A stretch of DNA of 64,000 bases from Lingula anatina (Eukaryota; Brachiopoda; Lingulata; Lingulida; Lingulidae), in contig NW_019775579.1 of NCBI RefSeq assembly GCF_001039355.2, positions 59,830-123,829 on the forward strand, read 5' to 3'. Under the pieces are notes generated by a model that worked only from the letters and a program-made list of their open reading frames with translations, ran no database searches and was not told the origin of the DNA. The position numbers and the translations under genes are program-made. Below are positions 49,906 to 62,400 of this stretch, in pieces (within the stretch, counting starts at the first letter, position 1; each line of letters opens with the position of its first letter).

Positions 49906-52900
49906 TTAACATGATATAATACAAGGTTCTCTGGGAACTAGTTCTCTATTTATGCTCGCAAAGCTTACGTGTTTGTCAATACAGGCGGCACTGGGGAGCA
50001 AACAGTCTGTGCCAGCCCTTATTGCAGGGTTGCAATCTCTGCCCGGCTGGTGCACCATGCTCCATTGGTTCTGGTCCCCTAGAGGTATTGAGTAAAGGGA
50101 CTCGCTGTGCGGATTGCCATTGCGCTTGCAGCAACACAGGATCTTCATCAAACCATTGCGGAATTGTGTGTTGAAGAAGAGGTAGAGAACAACGTTATAG
50201 CAGACGCTGAAGACGCTCAAGGTGATGCGGACCATGTTAACAGCGCCACCTAGGTTGTCGCTCTCGTCTGCGTCTGTCAATTTCTGTAAATATAAAATGA
50301 AAGAACCATTTTAAGGGGTAAGACATAAAAAAAAAATGTCAAAAGCGTTATATTTTAAACGGCCTTTGAAAGGCCGAAACTGCTGCACAAAGATCATATT
50401 TTTCTTTCACTTGCACACCAGCGCGCATAGCTGTGTGCGCATGAGAGTTAAAGTGAAAGTGCCAGGGCGTCACTTACCCCAATTATCAACAAAACGAAAT
50501 ACGGTAACCACAACGTCACAAAGATGGCGGCGACCAAGATCAACATCTTCACGATCCTGACTTTTATCTTAGATACCGCCAAATTCCCCTGCGTTCTCGA
50601 CGCCCCGGTCTCTCCTTCCAGTTGCAACTGTGGCACCACTTGATGACTTTTCTTCCATAAAAACATAGCTAACATCACATAGTTCGTCAGAATCACGACG
50701 GACGGGATCACATAGGCAATAAACAAGAGAAAAAAGCCATTCGCGATGGCATATTCTCTGGTAATGTTTCTGTCCCTGCCGCACACGCCATAACTTTGGT
50801 TGCCTTCCCAAACCGTGGTCTTTTTGTACTCTATGAAAGTAGGGATGGAGAGAACAATTGCAAGCAACCAGAAGAGCAGCGAGAGCTTGATGGCGGTGAA
50901 GTAAGGCATTTGAGGAAGATCCATACGAATAATGGCGCGTCGCCGCTCCCATGAGACGGCCACCATGCTGTAGATGGACGTCATAATGCAGACCAGAGGC
51001 AATGCGTTGACAACCTTGCACAGGAAAGCATCTGTAATTAGGATGAAATTTTTTAAGGCTTAGACCGCATTCTCAACGAATTGAGCCAGGCTTTACAAAT
51101 CCTGAGAACTAAAAATGGCGGACGTACATGAAAGAAAAACCGCCTAATCTTTCTTTCATGTACGTCCGCCATTTTTAGTTCTCAGGATTTGTAAAGCCTG
51201 GCTCAATTCGTTGAGAATGCGGCCTTAGACATATTTTGGCTTATAACAAGGTCATGCGATACACATGTACAAAGTAGGACCCTTTATTGTAAAACAAAGG
51301 TGTAACTAGAAAAGCACTCTGAGAGCGCAGACCTCCGCCAAGGCAGCGATTTTTTATTTTTATTGATTATTGATTGATTATTGATCCGGATCACCATTAA
51401 AAACTAATCATCTGTTCTTTGGCCCACTTCTGACAGTTCCTGAAAATTTCATCAAAATCGGTCCATAACTTTTTGAGTTATGTTGATGACAAACAAACAA
51501 ACAGGGGTGAAAACATAGCCTCCTTGGCGTAGGTAATTGAGCGTTCTAGAAATAGATAAGCTCTGGTGACCCTGGTAGTGTATGGAAAACATAGTGTGTT
51601 GAAACCATTGTGTGCACACAATCTGATAATTTTGTGCGTGATTTCACTTCATGGAAATTGGAACACCATTCATGCTCCCCGAACTAGAGGATACGAAAAA
51701 GTTGTTTAAAGATATACTACCCGCCTTTAAAACTGCCCCCTAGTCATCATATCTCTATGTGTACCTATGAAGCAAAGCTTATAATCCTATATGACGTGAC
51801 AGAGAGTCCCCCATGATAGTAAGTCCGGTTCCCATAATTTTGCACAGGTAAACCTCGCCCTAGATTTTGACCCATTTTAGTCGGGCTAACCCTAACCTGT
51901 ATAATTACACGGAGGGTGAACTCTCCGTTTCACCGACCCTCAGTTTCTCCACATCCTATACAGGTCGTAAAAACGATAAAACCTTCATATAAAAAAAAAT
52001 ACCACATGTCTACATTTCCTTCCGAAATGTATAGAGAGCATAGGGGTTTAAATGACTGGCCCGTCATTGAGAACTAATTTACAAATGGGAAAATTCCCTT
52101 TTTAGGAAAATTCCGGATTACATACATATTAATCAAAAGAGTTAATGGAGGCAAAGGAGACAAAGCTGGTGAAAGAAATGCCTAAAAAAAATCTTAGGTC
52201 TGCCCTTTGTATTAATGTAGTTTTTCTGTTGGCCTTCTGAGTTTCAGTGCAATGTTTTTTTTTCCCGAATTGTAGAATTTTTTCAAACGTCCGATATATT
52301 TTTGTAATACATGGTGCCCTAGTATAAATGTGACCCCAAAAAAGTCAATTGTAGAATATGGTCCAAATGTGTTTTGTTTGTTGAAGGCACACTTGAATTC
52401 TACGGGCGAAGTTGTCGATAGCAGAACGTAGTACATTTTTAGCATATTCTATCAATGATGATAAAATCTTTGCCAGTAACGTTAGTGACATTGATTGCAG
52501 CAGTATATTTTCCAATTTCTCTAGTTCTCAGAAACATATGGGCTGTATAAAGTTTGTAAACAGAAAAAATGACATTCACATTTCCTGGGTTACATTTATG
52601 CTAATGGGACAACTTGTATTTGGTTGCTTTGAAAAACAGACGTATTAATTTTCGACACAACAAAGATAATTTGGCTTTTATCGATACATGTAAGCATAAA
52701 GTGTTATTGAGATATTTATCTTTGCAAACATCAAGAGCAGGAAACACGGCAGTTCGCCTCAACTTGTTTTCAACGGACTCGTATAATCGCCAGATTTTCT
52801 GTATTCTATTCAATGTCAGGAGGAGGCGTGTTAATTTGACTGCATTCAGCAAGAGTCCCCGCGGAGTAGGATCGATCTTCGTAGAACGGTAGTTTCATTG

Positions 52901-55244
52901 GGAGTGACCCCTGATTGACCGGCATATCGATCATACGCAACCGTGTTCATAAATCTTCTACATATACACCAGAAGGCTTTGATCAAATCTTATTATTCAC
53001 TGAAAAAAACGTTTCTAAACCTTTCAAACCTTCCGATGCATATCGTTATGCTTTAAATCATCTCTTGAAAGAGTTTTAGTTATTGCCTTCCGATGGATTG
53101 TTAAGACACCCCCCGCGGCTTAGTTTGATATTTCAGTTGTGAACAATGTGAAAAGAACGATTCCTTTCAGTCATTTTAACAGTCTTTATCTTGGCAGCAT
53201 AAAAAAATCACCACTTCCCAAAGAGTTCATTAGCGTGCTCCATTAGCATGAACTGAAGAATGATTTCTAGTATCTGTGAGCCGCAAGCCATAAACGTTTT
53301 ATTTGTTATAGGTAATAAACCTTTCTATGGGGCACCTGTGCCTTTTAAAAAGAGTCTTTTGAATTTTTTTAGGTATCAATCGCATGGCCTATCTGTTCAT
53401 TGTCTTATGTGTTCTTTCTTTGATCTTAAAGGCTTCAATAAGATCTTCAATAAAAAGATACTCACCGTAGAAGTGAATACCAGCATTTGCTAATTTAAAC
53501 AAAAAAAATTAATGTAGTTTTGACTGTTTGCAGACAAATCTCTAAACAAGATATTAAAACTACAGTATAAAGTGTTGCATAAAGGGAACGTGGGTGATGC
53601 CAACTAAACCTAACGTAAAACATAAAAATTTATTTGAGATATTCTGTGACAAGTTTTTCAACATATTACAACACCTGCTGCTACTTATGGACTGCAACTA
53701 GAGATGTGCCATAAGATATGAACACATTGGCTCCAAACGTGCTCTTGCCTAAAGTTTTGGCATTTTAAATTGTTTGCTTACCAAATAAACCTCAAAATGT
53801 GTTTCGTGTCAAACGTGAACGACTTTCATTCTAGGTTTGTGAAAACAAATTATTGTTATTGGTCACCTTAATTACGAAAATGTTAAATAATATAACAAAC
53901 ATTTTTGAACGATATATGTAAATGTATGCTCATTTACATGCACGGGATCTGTACGTGTCACAAATTTTTCTAAACAATTACTATAGATGTACACATAAGA
54001 AAGAAGGCAGTAGGCTTTCAGCACGGGTTTCTTTCGCCTTGAGCTTTCTGAAACTTGTGGATAGCGTCCCAGCAAGAGATTTTTTCACATTTTAGCTAGC
54101 TACTGTTTTTCCAGCTTCTTAATCAACATGTCAATATCCTGTTTTTTAACCATTCCAACGGTCTCCGGTACACGCGAAACAACAAGATCAAAACGTTCGA
54201 GATAATTACATCCGCACAATACTGAGTCATGTATTGGATGCATTAACAACAGATATAATTAGGCCTTTATTAAACTTGCCACCTGCTTGATAAAACCCCT
54301 CGGATATGCATAATAAATATGTATTCTCAAGAGTCAGCGGTCTCTGACCTTCCTCTTTAGTGCATGTGTAACTCGCCCACAGATATTATTGAGTATTGTT
54401 AGGTCAAGGAACGCTTAATAGAAATTTATACAAAAGGGCGTTTAATTTTCAAACACTTACTTATTTTTATGCATATATGTGTCTGAGGCAATTTTGGGAT
54501 ACTTCAAGGGAAATGTTTTACCTGAGGAAAATGTATGCAAGGACTACATCTGAAATAATTTTTTGTAAATTCAAATAATCCAGATAATAATGTTGCTCTT
54601 TATTTGAACTAAACGTTTTTATTGATCAATAATTATCATGCAACATCCTTTGTTCCATCCACAGTGGTTACAGTTCTAATTGGAGATTACGGCAGCTTAT
54701 AAATCATATAATTTTTTATTGGTCAAACGCATAAACCTATATATAGACTGTGGGTACTTAAACCGCAATTTCTGAAGAGCAATGCACTTAGTGTTCAGAA
54801 CAATGGAAAATTCTCTTAAATCACCTAATTTAAATTGGATTAATAAGTTTTATTATTTAAAACATACTGTACAAATTACCAAAATTCAAATCTTTAAACA
54901 AGATGACATCCGTATGGCCACGAATAAATCACAAGTTGTACAGCAGTTAAGCATAAAGAAATCAGCTGATATAACCTTTCTAGCAAGAACACATCAGTGT
55001 CTGGATATAACCTACCTTCAAAATAGCCGTGCGTGTGGGTGAGATCGTGGACGTTCTGCGGAAGTACCACTCCAGCGAAGAGCACATCACTGACTGCTAT
55101 GTTGCAAATGAAAGCATTTGTAGCATTGCGTAAGGACTTCTGCTTGCCGAACACAACCAGAACCAAAATGTTCATCACGACCGAAAGCACCATCAGCACA
55201 CCCATAACTACAATGAAGAATATGATGGCCATTGAAAGTGTCAT
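49906..55244 (-). CDS. Rhodopsin-family (class A) G-protein-coupled receptor, ligand unknown
   Basis: Three minus-strand exons, 55016-55244, 50478-51031 and 49906-50283, give 386 residues with GT/AG introns in phases 1 and 0. The start is chosen because a stop (TGA) precedes it in frame. Seven hydrophobic segments are visible: TM1 with SVVMNILVLVVF, TM2 with NIAVSDVLFAG, TM3 starting with the conserved Cys in FLCKVV, ECL2 with YGVCGRD supplying the disulphide partner, then TM4-7. ECL2 has two glycosylation sites (NQS, NIT). The DRY position reads WERRR, the CWxP position reads LWLPYF and NPxxY is replaced by NVVLY, so three signature motifs are altered. The tail starts CCCKR, a likely palmitoylation site. 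A peptide-type ligand is likely from the overall layout, but I cannot assign a subfamily. Intron 1 is about 4 kb and has a long hairpin next to exon 2. Confidence 0.9.
51065..51222. repeat. Perfect 73-bp inverted repeat (hairpin) with 12-bp loop
   Basis: The arm 51065-51137 is the exact reverse complement of 51150-51222. CTTAGA flanks it on both sides, suggesting insertion as a foldback or MITE element. Its left end is only 33 bp upstream (in transcript sense) of the GPCR exon 2 acceptor. Confidence 0.93.
51310..51540. repeat. Interspersed repeat resembling a widespread animal retroelement tail
   Basis: Begins GCACTCTGAGAGCGCAGAC, runs through GATCCGGATCACC and CATAACTTTTTGAGTTATG, then an ACAAACAAACAAAC run and ends CCTCCTTGGCGTAGGTAA. 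I recognise this pattern as a common repeat in many animal genomes. Family assignment is from memory and should be treated as tentative. In GPCR intron 1. Confidence 0.5.
51805..51960. repeat. Diverged repeat, relative of 10930-11175
   Basis: Shares GAGAGTC, GGGCTAACCCTAACCTG, GGAGGG-GAACTCTCCG and ACCGACCCTCAG in the same order as the copy near 11 kb. In GPCR intron 1. Confidence 0.45.
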
Positions 55245-58200
55245 TGTAACGCAGCTTTCCCTTCAGCAGGATCTGAAACCGTGTCACAGCGAAAACTGTC
55301 ATCGACGCCTTTTATAAAGCTAGCACCCCTGCCGTTGTCACTGACAGTTCTGAACGTTTGGTGTAGAAGTTGCCTGCCAAAACACGAGAACCGTCATCTG
55401 TGACCGCCGCAATTGGTTGGTTTCAATACTAGGTTGGAGTCAAAGCACGATGGAAACTGTCATCGGCGTCGCTGCATGACCAATAAAAAACGTAAATGGG
55501 CGTGCAGGGCGTTATCAAGGCCTTTAATTGGTTTGGTTGCCATACAGTCATGCCACGTACCTATTAACGTTAATCTTCATTCTAGTAAAGTGGAGGCGAG
55601 TCCAAATACAAGTTGTCGCGTTCTATAGAATGTATTGTGTGTAACTGTTCATGGTAATGCTGGTAATTGGGTTGTATTGTATAGTCCCCAAGGGTGATGG
55701 AATTGCTGCAGAGTTGAACAGTTCCATAAAAACCAGGGCATAACGTTGTAGATCCGGTTGATCTCGTTTATCCTACGTGGCTATAAATCCAGGCCTTTAT
55801 ATCTTACTTTGCATATGCACACTATATGTTCATTACTCAAAATGCAGTCGCCACATTCAGATTCATATGCAGGGTTCAAAAAAGTGCGCACACGCGCGTG
55901 GGGTTGGGGGGGGGAACAATTGGGTTACAAAATAAATTGTTGCTTATTGTTGCCAATACAGCCGCTCCACCAATACACAAACAGCCAGTGGATTAAAAGA
56001 CCACATAATAGCAAGATTGTCTCACAGCTGACGTAAAGCACAGGGCAAGGTCACATTAGCAATTACTTTAAATTATCCTTTGTTTACCAATTCAAAGAAT
56101 ATTCTTGGAACCCGAGGGATCGAATTAATGGCGAGGTACTTCCGGATATTGGGCGACCTCTTATGGTGTAATTATACCGTAGCCATAAATATACATTGTC
56201 TTTTCAAATGGTCTTTTGTCTACGTTTTTTTTTTTTTTTTAATTTTATTTTCATCGTAACTTATGACAGTCATTAGTCTTTTTAAAATCGATGATAACAA
56301 TTAAAAGTTTTAAAGAATGAAAGCCTGGGCTAAGTAAAGTTAGTCACATGTCAGAATTCGGAGATTTCGAGGCATGAATGACCGCGTCAGTTTCTGCTGT
56401 AAAGTGATGTTACATTATACTATAGTTTCCCACCTTTTGTGTTCCTGTGTGCCGCGTAAAACTAAAACACATTATCAACTGACATGGCATCCTATTTAAT
56501 GGATGAAGCAAAGCCATCTTTTTACAATACATGATCCTCAACAAAAGTTGGTAGTTCCAAATAATTAATTGAAGACATACTACTCTATACATATAGAGAT
56601 GCAGCCTAAATTGGGAAAAGCCAAAGTACAACCATTTGGTAAAAAAAAAAACTTTACAATCAATGACAAGTCTGTAAGTCATTGCAGACGTATATTACTC
56701 TATAAATGCAGAGATTACATGTATATGTGCGAGTATCTGTTTATGATGCTGTGTCAATCGAACAAACAGCCCTTTTTGCAAGGAAAAGGTCCGGTCTGGG
56801 TAAAATTTGATCAAGGTTCACAAATGTTTCATAGTAAAAGGTCCAACATTTTCAGGAAAAGAGCTCCCCCTTTTTGAATTGCTGGCTACGGACCTGACTT
56901 AATAAAGAAAAGACCTAGTTACTACAACCCAAACTTCGGCTACAGTCACTCTCGCCTGATGCCTGTACGTTATGAAATGGTCGATTGCCGCTTTTTATAC
57001 AATTTACTGGTGCTGTTTGCCTCTGCCCGAGCGGTTGCAGAAAAGGGCTGGGGTTTGCTTAAACGCCTTATGTCGTCCGATCCGATTGTCATTTTTCTTG
57101 ACAAGGGAAACCACTCTGCGCGTTTCCGATAATGGCGCATCGTTCGTTCACTTTTAAGCTTTCTTTTTCTTAAAATATTTTTCATTGCGTCACGCTTCTT
57201 TTCTACGGTACCCAACAATCAGTTAGTATTCTAGTTTTTGGTATGTCGGGCTGGCAAGTTATAAGACTTATTAACAGAGATGTATTTTTTATGAAGAATA
57301 TTAAGATTCAGCTGGACAAACGAAGCTGTGCGGTCAAAGGCTCCTGGGCTTAATTAAAGCAATCAGGAAACAGTTGTTGCAGTTTCAAGGCAACTGCATT
57401 ATGAAAATTCAATGCCACGTAGCAACTCAGAAGGATAAGGCAAAGGCGCAAACGCAGAACGTGTTTATTCGTGCATTAGCTGACTGGTAATTAAATGCAC
57501 ACAATAAATGTAACACTTTTATATGACAAAATAATACTTTTTCGGATATTTCACCACTTTTCCCTGAATGAAGAAGATAAACCATATGCAAATGTGTCCA
57601 CAGAGTCGCAAGGGAGACAATGAGATTCGTGAATTCCCCTTGTGGCGGTAAAAATTAAGAATTTATATCACCTAAACGTTACCTTGCGGGTAAAGAGAAA
57701 ATGACTGAAATTTTTAAGAAAACTGTCCTCTCTCTCTCTCCTTCGTTTGTATATATAACATTAGCATTGTGTGTGTCATTAAGGTCTCGAATAAATCGAT
57801 ACTTTGCAATAAAAATCCGTCTTCTTTAATTGTCTTCAATGCACTGGGCGGAAAAACGCGACGAACTTGTTATTGGACTAGTCATTAGCGACATCTATTT
57901 TCGGCTCGCTTATCATATCAGGAACTCGACTGGAAAACAAATGACTATTTTCCCTTTAAATAACACGCAACGCAGCATTTCTTGTTGACAATGATACATC
58001 AAAGCGGGATTCCTACTAACAATAAACTAAACAAGCGAGCTGACGTAACGAAATAAATGCGTTTCAAAGAGACTCCAAATCATTTTCGTTAAAATCGTGA
58101 ATGACGTCACAGACGAAACCGTAATAGGAAGTTCAACTGTTCTCCATAGGCACATGACCTCGTTTCCTCCTTTACTTTCCAAGAAACGCGTCCGCAAACT

Positions 58201-59442
58201 GATTCAGTGAAACATTTCAAGCAGGGATGTCGACCCTGAGCGCGTGACATATGTAGATGAAGATACCTTAAAAATGATTTTAAAAACTTGGTAATGGGAC
58301 CGGTGCACCTGCTTAAAAAGTACTACTCTTTGTGAGTTAAAGACGCAAGAGATGCACGCGACCGTTCAATCTGCTTTTGAATTAGCAAAAAGAAGATAGG
58401 CCTATGTGTTATATAGTGACAATAACGACGATGTGAAGCTTTCAGAAATTTATTCACCAACTCTCTCTTTCATACAAATTCACAAGCATTAATACTCTAT
58501 TTCTCCGTACTGATCACGCACTGACTTGTTTTCATCCATGAGAATGAGAATTTTCCATTCTCATGTTGCATTCCTCCATTCAACATTTCTTTATTAGGCA
58601 ATTTCTAAAGGATTTGTTTTCTATTTAAAATATTATTTGAATTAATCATGCTTGGACCATATTTATCCTTAGTTTGCATGTGTTTAACACGTGGCAGAAA
58701 CTTACAAAATTTAATATATTGAGAAATTAACCAATCAAGTCAAATTATATGCGACTTTTACATATATTCCATCTGTTCCTACCTTGGTGACTCTTAAAGA
58801 AATTAAACTTACACTCAATAACTCCCTATCCTTTTACTTATTTGATTCCTCTTAAATAATTACCTTTAAAATTGTTTATTTGTTGGGAATTTCTGAGATT
58901 TTGAAATGTGACAGAGTTGATAAATCGTAGATCAATTCTTTTCAAGTCAAAACCCCTCAAATTAGGGTTCGCGTCATATACCTTACGACATCACAGAATG
59001 TATTAACAGCACAAAGGCTGGAACACATGTATCAGCGGGAAATACAAATAGAGAAAATTCCTTTTGTAAAAAGATGAGTTCTATGATCGGGGTCGCCTAT
59101 AATTGTCTTTTCCTGATCTTTCTTTGAAATAAATTTCTTCCCCACTATTGATTCCATTACAAAAATTATGAAACATCTATTTCACACTATAATAATTTAT
59201 TTCACAACAGGCCTCCCGGCTTGTAATACCGCCACAGATATGTGGGATAATCATCATAAGAACTATATTGTGGTATCTGGATATCTGGGAAAGATAACAC
59301 AATTATCCTTACACAACCTTTTCTTCAACTCTTTACTGAAAGCGACCCATTCCAACCTGGGTGGCGTCCTGTTTTTCACTCATTATTAATTAGTCGGGGA
59401 TTCCGAAGTTCACACTAATAATGGTGTTGATTTGTGTGATTG
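55245..59442. other. Intergenic region between the GPCR and FAAP24
   Basis: The first part should hold the GPCR promoter and 5' UTR; no clear TATA box is seen. A GC-richer patch at 56.95-57.2 kb has overlapping short open frames on both strands, none recognisable. A T-run at 56225-56240 and scattered homopolymers are the only other features noted. Confidence 0.5.
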
Positions 59443-62400
59443 TCAACTGGGCCCTGCTTCTTGGAAAAACGACTTGACATTATAGGCGCTCGTCTTGCCT
59501 ATGCAAGCAGTCAACTCCTTAAATAACAACATGAATTCTGTGACAATAAAACAAGATGAAATATATCTATTTTTTCGTTTTTATTTAAAGTAGCTCTGTT
59601 GTGCTCTTTATTTCTTTTAAATATAAATTTTTAGTCAATAACTGTATAAACTTCTTTTTTATAGAACAGAGAAGACTTCAGATTTGGAAAAAATTCCTAA
59701 AGTGTAATACTACTTACCGCCACATCCGCATTACAAATGTTTCTAATTGCTGAAAAAAATGACACTGTATCAAAATGTTTGTAGAAACTCTCTTTTACTA
59801 TGAAATTGAGTAAATAAGATAACTTTATATGTAGTAATATAAACAAATTAACACCACTTTTTCAGGGGAATATTGAAACAAGGCAGCAAAGCTGTCAAAT
59901 GTACAGATAAAAAACAGAAATAGGCTTCACTGTACTGTCAATTCTGATGCGATAATAAATTATGCTTAACAGCAATGTCAACACCAAACTTTAATTATGC
60001 ACAACAGGTAAAACAGATGTAAGTAAAATGTGCAACTATCATAAGGCTTCAGGCCCATGAGAGTTCAAGTTCACACTTTGAAAATGCCAAAATAAGAAAA
60101 ATGAATATTTCACAAAAAGTTGCATAAATTCAAGAAATGTTAACCCTGGTTTCCAATTTGAGCTGTATTTCAATTGTAAGAATCATTCTTGTAAGTTACA
60201 AAATAACACAATATGACATGGTTTTCATGTTATCTGTATGTGGATATGTTGAAAAAAGTGAAAAAAAGCATAACCTTGGAAAAACGGTCAGATCAAGCTG
60301 ATTTTCGAACTCTACATGTATTTCAATAAGATTGATCACTCCTGACCACATCTGTGTCTGTACATAAAAAGGGTGGAAAATTAATGAAATGTTATACAGC
60401 CAGATGAGAAAGGCAAGCACAGCATAGGGAATTGTGTGAGGTGTGATAGGATAACAACTCTGATTGCGGTAAATGTTAATTGTGGTAGGTGTGAACAGAT
60501 AAAAAAAAACTTGTGAAATTTGTGCTAAATGTATGTCATTGCACTAGATGAGATAAAAATAACTCAGAAGACTTCATTGTGTCAGGCAGAAATGTAAGTC
60601 CTTAATCTCAGTGCACAAAATAACATGATGGATGGGCGGATGGAAGCTGTCTTTTGGGTCTTCCAAAAGATGCTAGAAATTTTTCAAGTTTACATTGACT
60701 ATTATCTTATTTTGTCTGTATGAAAATGGTCAAAAATGGAGGATGGATCAACAACAATAACTCAGAAGACTGTTAGAAAATATCTCTGGATCTGCCCCTG
60801 TGATGAAAGTTCTAATGTGTTTTGCTTGATGGGGAAACCTCGTATCTGTCAAATGTTGCACAAAATTTAGGAATTGAATTGCACAAACATCTAAGCTAGG
60901 ACAATTTTTATTCGTTTTTTTTCCTTTTGCACTTGTATTTGCCTTAGATCTATCAATACTGTAGCATAGTGTGCCCTAGACTATCAGTATACTTAAAAAA
61001 ACTATGCTGAGCAAATGGGCTTATGAACTGTTTTATAAATTGACACTGAGATTTCATCATCATCATCATCAGGCAGTCCTTCATGGGAAAATAATTTTTT
61101 AAAAAAAATTTTGAAAACAAAGTATTATTATCTTCTTACATTTGAATCTTTCCAGAAGAGCTTTGGCCTTTATATCCCCCAGGCCAGGAATGAGTTGTAC
61201 TGTGTTCAAGACAGAGGTATCCAGGGGAGATGTCAGCGCCTTGGACAGGAACGGATTACTAGACTTCTTACCCTCTGCTACCACCTGGAAAATATAAAAT
61301 GCAACTTTTAATGGCTTTGTGATTGGGTTTGTCGATGGATTAGGAAGTTACTTTGATATTTTAACCAGGAAATACACATTGATAATTCACTGAATTCTAA
61401 TACTGTAATACGGTAATTACTTCATCTTTTCAATGGGGGAAATTTGTGAATTTTACAGATACTGTACTTTTTAGGTCATAATTTCTTTAAAAATTAGAAC
61501 ATTCCCATTGAGTGGTAGCAACAAAATTAAAAAGCAGGCTACTCTATAGTTCTATTCTATGTAGTGAAGGCACCACAAATGCTTTACAGAAATTAAATTT
61601 TTGTGATTATAAAATTATGTATTTGATAGTTCAATTATTTTTGTCCTTTGAAAAGATAAGAGTAATTATCATAACTTATTTCTTCCCTCTCACAAAACAT
61701 TAAAATGAAACCATTTTATGAGAGAACAGTTCCATTAGCTCTGTATGTATCAATTTAAATTATTGTTTTTCTTTTTATCAAGAGCTTATAAAATATGTGG
61801 GTATTACCTCATTCATTTACAGTCATTTACTCCCTGTTGATGGTGACTGACAGTCACAGAAATATTGAAGGTAATACCCACATATTTTATAAGCTCTTGA
61901 TAACAAGAAAAACAATAATTTAAATAGAAACCATCTTAGTCAAGGGTAAAAATAGAAAATCTGGTGTTTTGGATGCCTGTTTAAAGCTGTTTGAAGTACA
62001 AAGATCCACACAGTAGCAGCTGGTGACAGACAAGAATACTACTATGATAAGACCGAAATAACTTAATAATGTGACAAATTGTAACATTTTCATTTAATAT
62101 TCATTTACCATCTGCCACAGTAGCTGTCCAGCAGCTCTCTGATTGGCTACAGGAAACAAGATGAGCCCAATTTCAAGCACGGCAAACTTTTGCAGAGCTG
62201 GGAAATACTGGGAACTTAGAGAAGTCTTCTCTGCTAACACTGTGCCACGTAGACCACTAGACTGAAATGAAATAAGACCATGCACCAATTCAAATCACTT
62301 GAGACCACGAAAAATGACTTAATGCTTACAAATTATATCTTATTATGTGAATTCAACACTGTAGATGTTAAAAATAAGGCACGTTAGCAATTATTTCATG

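Noticed and set aside
56959-57218. Overlapping short open frames on both strands, one (plus, 56972) starting like a signal peptide with a Cys pair and one basic frame on the minus strand
   Set aside because: Three frames open at once in a GC-richer patch is what chance gives; no family match, splice partner or promoter could be seen.
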